A stretch of 64,000 nt of DNA, from assembly GCA_905198125.1 (NCBI GenBank), contig CAJKBH010000009.1, positions 28,122-92,121 on the forward strand. The letters run 5' to 3'. The translations under genes and the position numbers were made by a program. The DNA comes from an uncultured Porphyromonadaceae bacterium. Lineage in GTDB: Bacteria; Bacteroidota; Bacteroidia; Bacteroidales; Muribaculaceae. Positions 61,414 through 64,000 of the stretch are shown piece by piece. The number at the start of each line of letters is the position of its first letter. Within the stretch, counting starts at the first letter, position 1. The notes below the pieces were generated by a model, which saw only the letters and a program-made list of their open reading frames with translations, was not told the origin of the DNA and did not search any database.

Positions 61414-62428
61414 GATAATGAATAAGATATTGTTAGAAGATCTTAATAACTTAGATATTCCCAACGGCATTAAATCCGCATTATCAAATAGTACAATAGT
61501 CGTGACTGGTGCCACTGGATTAATTGGATCTCTACTCGTCAAATGTCTCGCATGTCTTGACTTGGGGATCAAATTCATATTGCCAGTAAGGAATAAAGAT
61601 AAGGCATTAGCCTGTTTTAATGGTTACGATTGTGTTGAAATTAGACAATGTGATATTCCATCATTTTTCAATGGTCTAACTATTGATATCGACTATATAT
61701 TCCAATGCGCCAGTCCTACTAACGGAATATATATATCAGAGCACTCTGCAGAAACTCTCTTGCTTCCGATCGAATCCATGAAAGCAATATCGGAATATGC
61801 AAGGATGCATTCCGTAAAGAGTATCGTTTATCTTTCGTCTATTGAATATTATGGCGAAAATCATGACGATAAATTAATAAATGAAAATTTCATCGGAGAA
61901 ATAGATATGAGTTCTGCAAGAAGTGCTTATCCTTTAGGTAAAAGGACTGCGGAATATCTTTCATTCTGTTATGCCAACGAATATGATATCCCCGTTAAAA
62001 TAGCACGATTAACCCAGACTTTTGGTGCAGGTATATCTAATGAAGACAACCGCGTATTCGCACAGTTTGCAAGAAGCATTATCCAGAATCAAGACATAAT
62101 ACTGCATACGCAGGGAAATTCTGCTAAACCATATTGTTACACCACAGACTGTGTCAGCGCGCTTATATACATTCTCATTAAAGGCAAAAACGGTGAAGCA
62201 TACAATGTCGCCACGCCCGGGACATATATTACAATTAAGGATATGGCGTATTTCCTTAGGGATAGTTTTAATACGAATATCACAGTGACCATTGACGCGG
62301 GCAAAGATCATGGTTATGCACCCGAGACACGATTAAATCTTAATGCAGATAAACTGTTGCAATTAGGTTGGACTCCCAAATATAATTTAAAACAGATGTA
62401 TGAGCGTCTGATAAAAAGTTTAAATTAA
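61406..62428 (+). CDS. NAD-dependent epimerase/dehydratase
   Basis: Start at 61406 (MNKIMNKILLEDLN) overlaps the shifted-frame end of the acetyltransferase; 61418 is an alternative. 340 residues. Rossmann start VVTGATGLIGSLLVKCLA (GxxGxxG), VYLSSIEYYGE, and the YxxxK dyad in SAYPLGKRTAEYL; C-terminal NVATPGTYITIKDMA. Extended SDR making or altering a nucleotide sugar; with the neighbouring cytidylyltransferase a CDP-linked product is possible. Confidence 0.9.
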   Translation: MNKIMNKILLEDLNNLDIPNGIKSALSNSTIVVTGATGLIGSLLVKCLACLDLGIKFILPVRNKDKALACFNGYDCVEIRQCDIPSFFNGLTIDIDYIFQCASPTNGIYISEHSAETLLLPIESMKAISEYARMHSVKSIVYLSSIEYYGENHDDKLINENFIGEIDMSSARSAYPLGKRTAEYLSFCYANEYDIPVKIARLTQTFGAGISNEDNRVFAQFARSIIQNQDIILHTQGNSAKPYCYTTDCVSALIYILIKGKNGEAYNVATPGTYITIKDMAYFLRDSFNTNITVTIDAGKDHGYAPETRLNLNADKLLQLGWTPKYNLKQMYERLIKSLN

Positions 62429-62429
62429 T

Positions 62430-63230
62430 ATGAGATTATTAACAAATAAAGAAGTAAGAAAACTTCAACTGGCTATTATGGATGATGTTCATGAATTCTG
62501 TATCAAGAACAACATCAGATACTCACTTGGAGGTGGCACCCTGTTGGGTTCCATAAGACACAAGGGATATATTCCTTGGGATGACGACATCGACCTCATG
62601 ATGCCTCGTCCCGATTATGAACGGTTTCTAAAAGAATATAAGGGTAAAGAACCTTATTTTGAAATCGATTACTATACAAACGACCCTCAATATATCAGTG
62701 CATTCGCGAAAGTGATAGATAATCGCACATATACTGTTGGCCCCAATATCATCGATGACAAGAATGTATTTATCGATATATTTCCTGTTGATGGTATGCC
62801 CGAAAAGAATGAGTTGAAACCTTATGTGGAGCAGGTTCAGACAATACTTGAAAATCTGCGGAAAAATGGGAAATATTACCTCTTTGAGAAATCATTGTCT
62901 AAAAAAGTGATGTTTTTCATTAAATATCTAATTAAATCACTGACAATCCCTTCACGAAAGAAAAATTTTCGCAGACTTGAGGAGTTGATTGCAAAATATC
63001 CGTATGGAGCGTCAGCCCATGCAGGAGTAGCCGTCAGCCAATATTCCTATAAGGAGTGGATGGAATTGTCTGTTTTTGAGAAATTCCAGCCAAGCGAATT
63101 CGAAGGGCGTCAGTACATGATTCTAAGTGCTTACGACACTTATCTTCGTGGACTGTATAACGACTACATGAAGTTACCCCCCGAGGATCAGCGCAAACCG
63201 ATGCACCTGTTTGAAGTCTATCTAAAATGA
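62430..63230 (+). CDS. LicD-family phosphotransferase
   Basis: 266 residues. The LicD/nucleotidyltransferase core GGGTLLGSIRHKGYIPWDDD with the following DLMMPRPDYERF, FIDIFPVDGMP and the C-terminal AYDTYLRGLYNDYMKLPP. LicD enzymes move phosphocholine or a phospho-alditol from CDP onto a glycan. It sits 1 base after the epimerase gene and follows the TarI-like gene, which could supply the CDP-donor. Confidence 0.92.
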   Translation: MRLLTNKEVRKLQLAIMDDVHEFCIKNNIRYSLGGGTLLGSIRHKGYIPWDDDIDLMMPRPDYERFLKEYKGKEPYFEIDYYTNDPQYISAFAKVIDNRTYTVGPNIIDDKNVFIDIFPVDGMPEKNELKPYVEQVQTILENLRKNGKYYLFEKSLSKKVMFFIKYLIKSLTIPSRKKNFRRLEELIAKYPYGASAHAGVAVSQYSYKEWMELSVFEKFQPSEFEGRQYMILSAYDTYLRGLYNDYMKLPPEDQRKPMHLFEVYLK

Positions 63231-63255
63231 CACACAATTGTTTATTTATTTGTTA

Positions 63256-64000
63256 ATGAGACTTATAACTCAACGGGGGGGGGGTAAAACGGAATTCTAA
63301 TATCGAGCTATTGAGAATAATCTCAATGCTATTGGTATTATTGATTCATTTTACCTCTGTGCATCTCATGCCCTCGCCGGAAACGTTGACAATTGACACT
63401 GCAAACACTATCTTAAACTTAGGGTTAAGAAGTATCTCGTTCGTATGCGTCAATTGTTTTATCCTCATATCGGGATATTTTGGAATTCGATGGAAAATAC
63501 GTTCCTTCTCTAACCTGATTTTCCAGATACTGTTCTGGCTTGCTGTCGGTGTCGCATTCGCTAAATTCATAGGCATCAATTATGACGGTCACATTGTCAA
63601 TACTTGTCTGTCTATGATTAATGGCAGGTGGTTTATCCCAGCATATATATCCCTATATGTAATTGCACCCTTACTTAACGCATTCATAGAGAAGTCAAGC
63701 ACAAAACAACTTCTCCGATATATCATAATCTTCTACATTTTCAGCACAGTCTATGGTTACTTCATGTTCTCCAAAGAGTTTAACGGAGGCATGAGTTTAA
63801 TCAGTCTGATTGGAATATATCTGACAGGAGCATATCTGCATAGAGAAGACAAAGTGCTTTCAAAATTGAATTCTAGGAATTGGCTTGGACTGTACTTTAT
63901 ATGTTCTTTGTTGCTGATAGTAATAAGCATCGGACTGTTCAAGCTCACGGCTCTTTCATTTAAAAAAGACTTGAGCTTCCGAAAAGCCTGTTATTTTATA
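63256..64000 (+). CDS. Acyltransferase-3 (O-acetyltransferase), G10 tract at its 5' end, cut by window edge
   Basis: The ATG at 63256 (MRLITQR) runs into a G10 tract and, as sequenced, meets TAA at 63298. With 9 or 12 G it would read on as GGVKRNSNIELLRIISMLLV, then a continuous open frame to the right edge (about 235 codons visible). That frame has the usual OafA/WecH-type features: ELLRIISMLLVLLIHF with catalytic His, VNCFILISGYFGI, GRWFIPAYISLYVIAP and many membrane helices. It O-acetylates sugars at the membrane. No ATG occurs between the tract and the conserved start; an internal ATG (near 63328) could give a shortened product. Confidence 0.8.
63275..63284 (+). repeat. G10 homopolymer at the start of the acyltransferase gene
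   Basis: Ten consecutive G after CAAC. The ATG at 63256 is in frame with the downstream acyltransferase only with 9 or 12 G. See findings. Confidence 0.95.

Noticed and set aside
63346..63948. Minus-strand open frames at the right edge
   Set aside because: They are antisense to the acyltransferase frame, which shows clear membrane helices and family motifs.

Overview
The window comes from a gut-type member of the Bacteroidales, most likely the Muribaculaceae (inference). Support: a SusC/SusD polysaccharide utilisation locus, an ECF sigma/FecR pair, Bacteroidota promoters (TTTG, 19-20 bp, TAnnTTTG) before many genes, a PorQ-like type IX secretion protein, DUF6048/DUF6452-type proteins, and an UpxY-type antiterminator heading a capsule or exopolysaccharide locus.

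Layout. (1) 1-16.6 kb: a polysaccharide utilisation locus. On the minus strand: STN-containing SusC, SusD, a four-module SusE/F-like lipoprotein, a clan GH-D (GH27-like) lipoprotein and a second SusE-like protein with a sorting-type tail, then a strong terminator, then a GH3 enzyme overlapping an alpha-barrel glycosidase-like gene cut by the window edge. Divergent on the plus strand: ECF sigma factor, FecR anti-sigma and a GH43 enzyme. The STN domain, FecR and sigma factor form a plausible trans-envelope switch that turns the locus on when substrate is bound. (2) 16.6-34.2 kb: housekeeping and envelope genes: NagZ-like GH3, 5'-nucleotidase, gpmI, two glycosyltransferases, rplS, folP-cdaA, a porQ-like gene, a secreted TonB-C protein, DUF6048/DUF6452, a dolichol-phosphate-mannose-synthase-like transferase, bioB, tRNA-Lys(TTT), and two secreted proteins of unknown role, one with an apparent C-terminal frameshift. 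(3) 34.4-64 kb: a large surface polysaccharide locus. It runs FkbH-like protein, UpxY, WecA/MraY-type initiating transferase, Wza, Wzc, Wzx, then many glycosyltransferases, acetyltransferases, an ATP-grasp enzyme, an HD phosphohydrolase, Wzy, an IspD/TarI-type cytidylyltransferase, an epimerase, LicD and an acyltransferase cut by the right edge.

From about 42.8 kb, inside wzx, base composition changes from GC-rich codon use to strongly AT-rich, as expected for a horizontally exchanged capsule cassette. Wzx and Wzy both begin with a short GC-richer segment preceded by related intergenic DNA.

The most interesting observation is a pair of 10-G homopolymer tracts, one in a serine-acetyltransferase-like gene (61240-61249) and one at the 5' end of an acyltransferase-3 gene (63275-63284). 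Both genes are out of frame at ten Gs and return to frame at 8 or 11 and at 9 or 12 Gs respectively. This suggests slipped-strand phase variation of two polysaccharide acylation genes. Other items worth a second look are an HD-domain phosphohydrolase with a small overlapping partner inside the capsule locus, a single-chain glycosyltransferase/PIG-L deacetylase fusion, and the composition mosaics. All calls were made by reading sequence; no database search was run.
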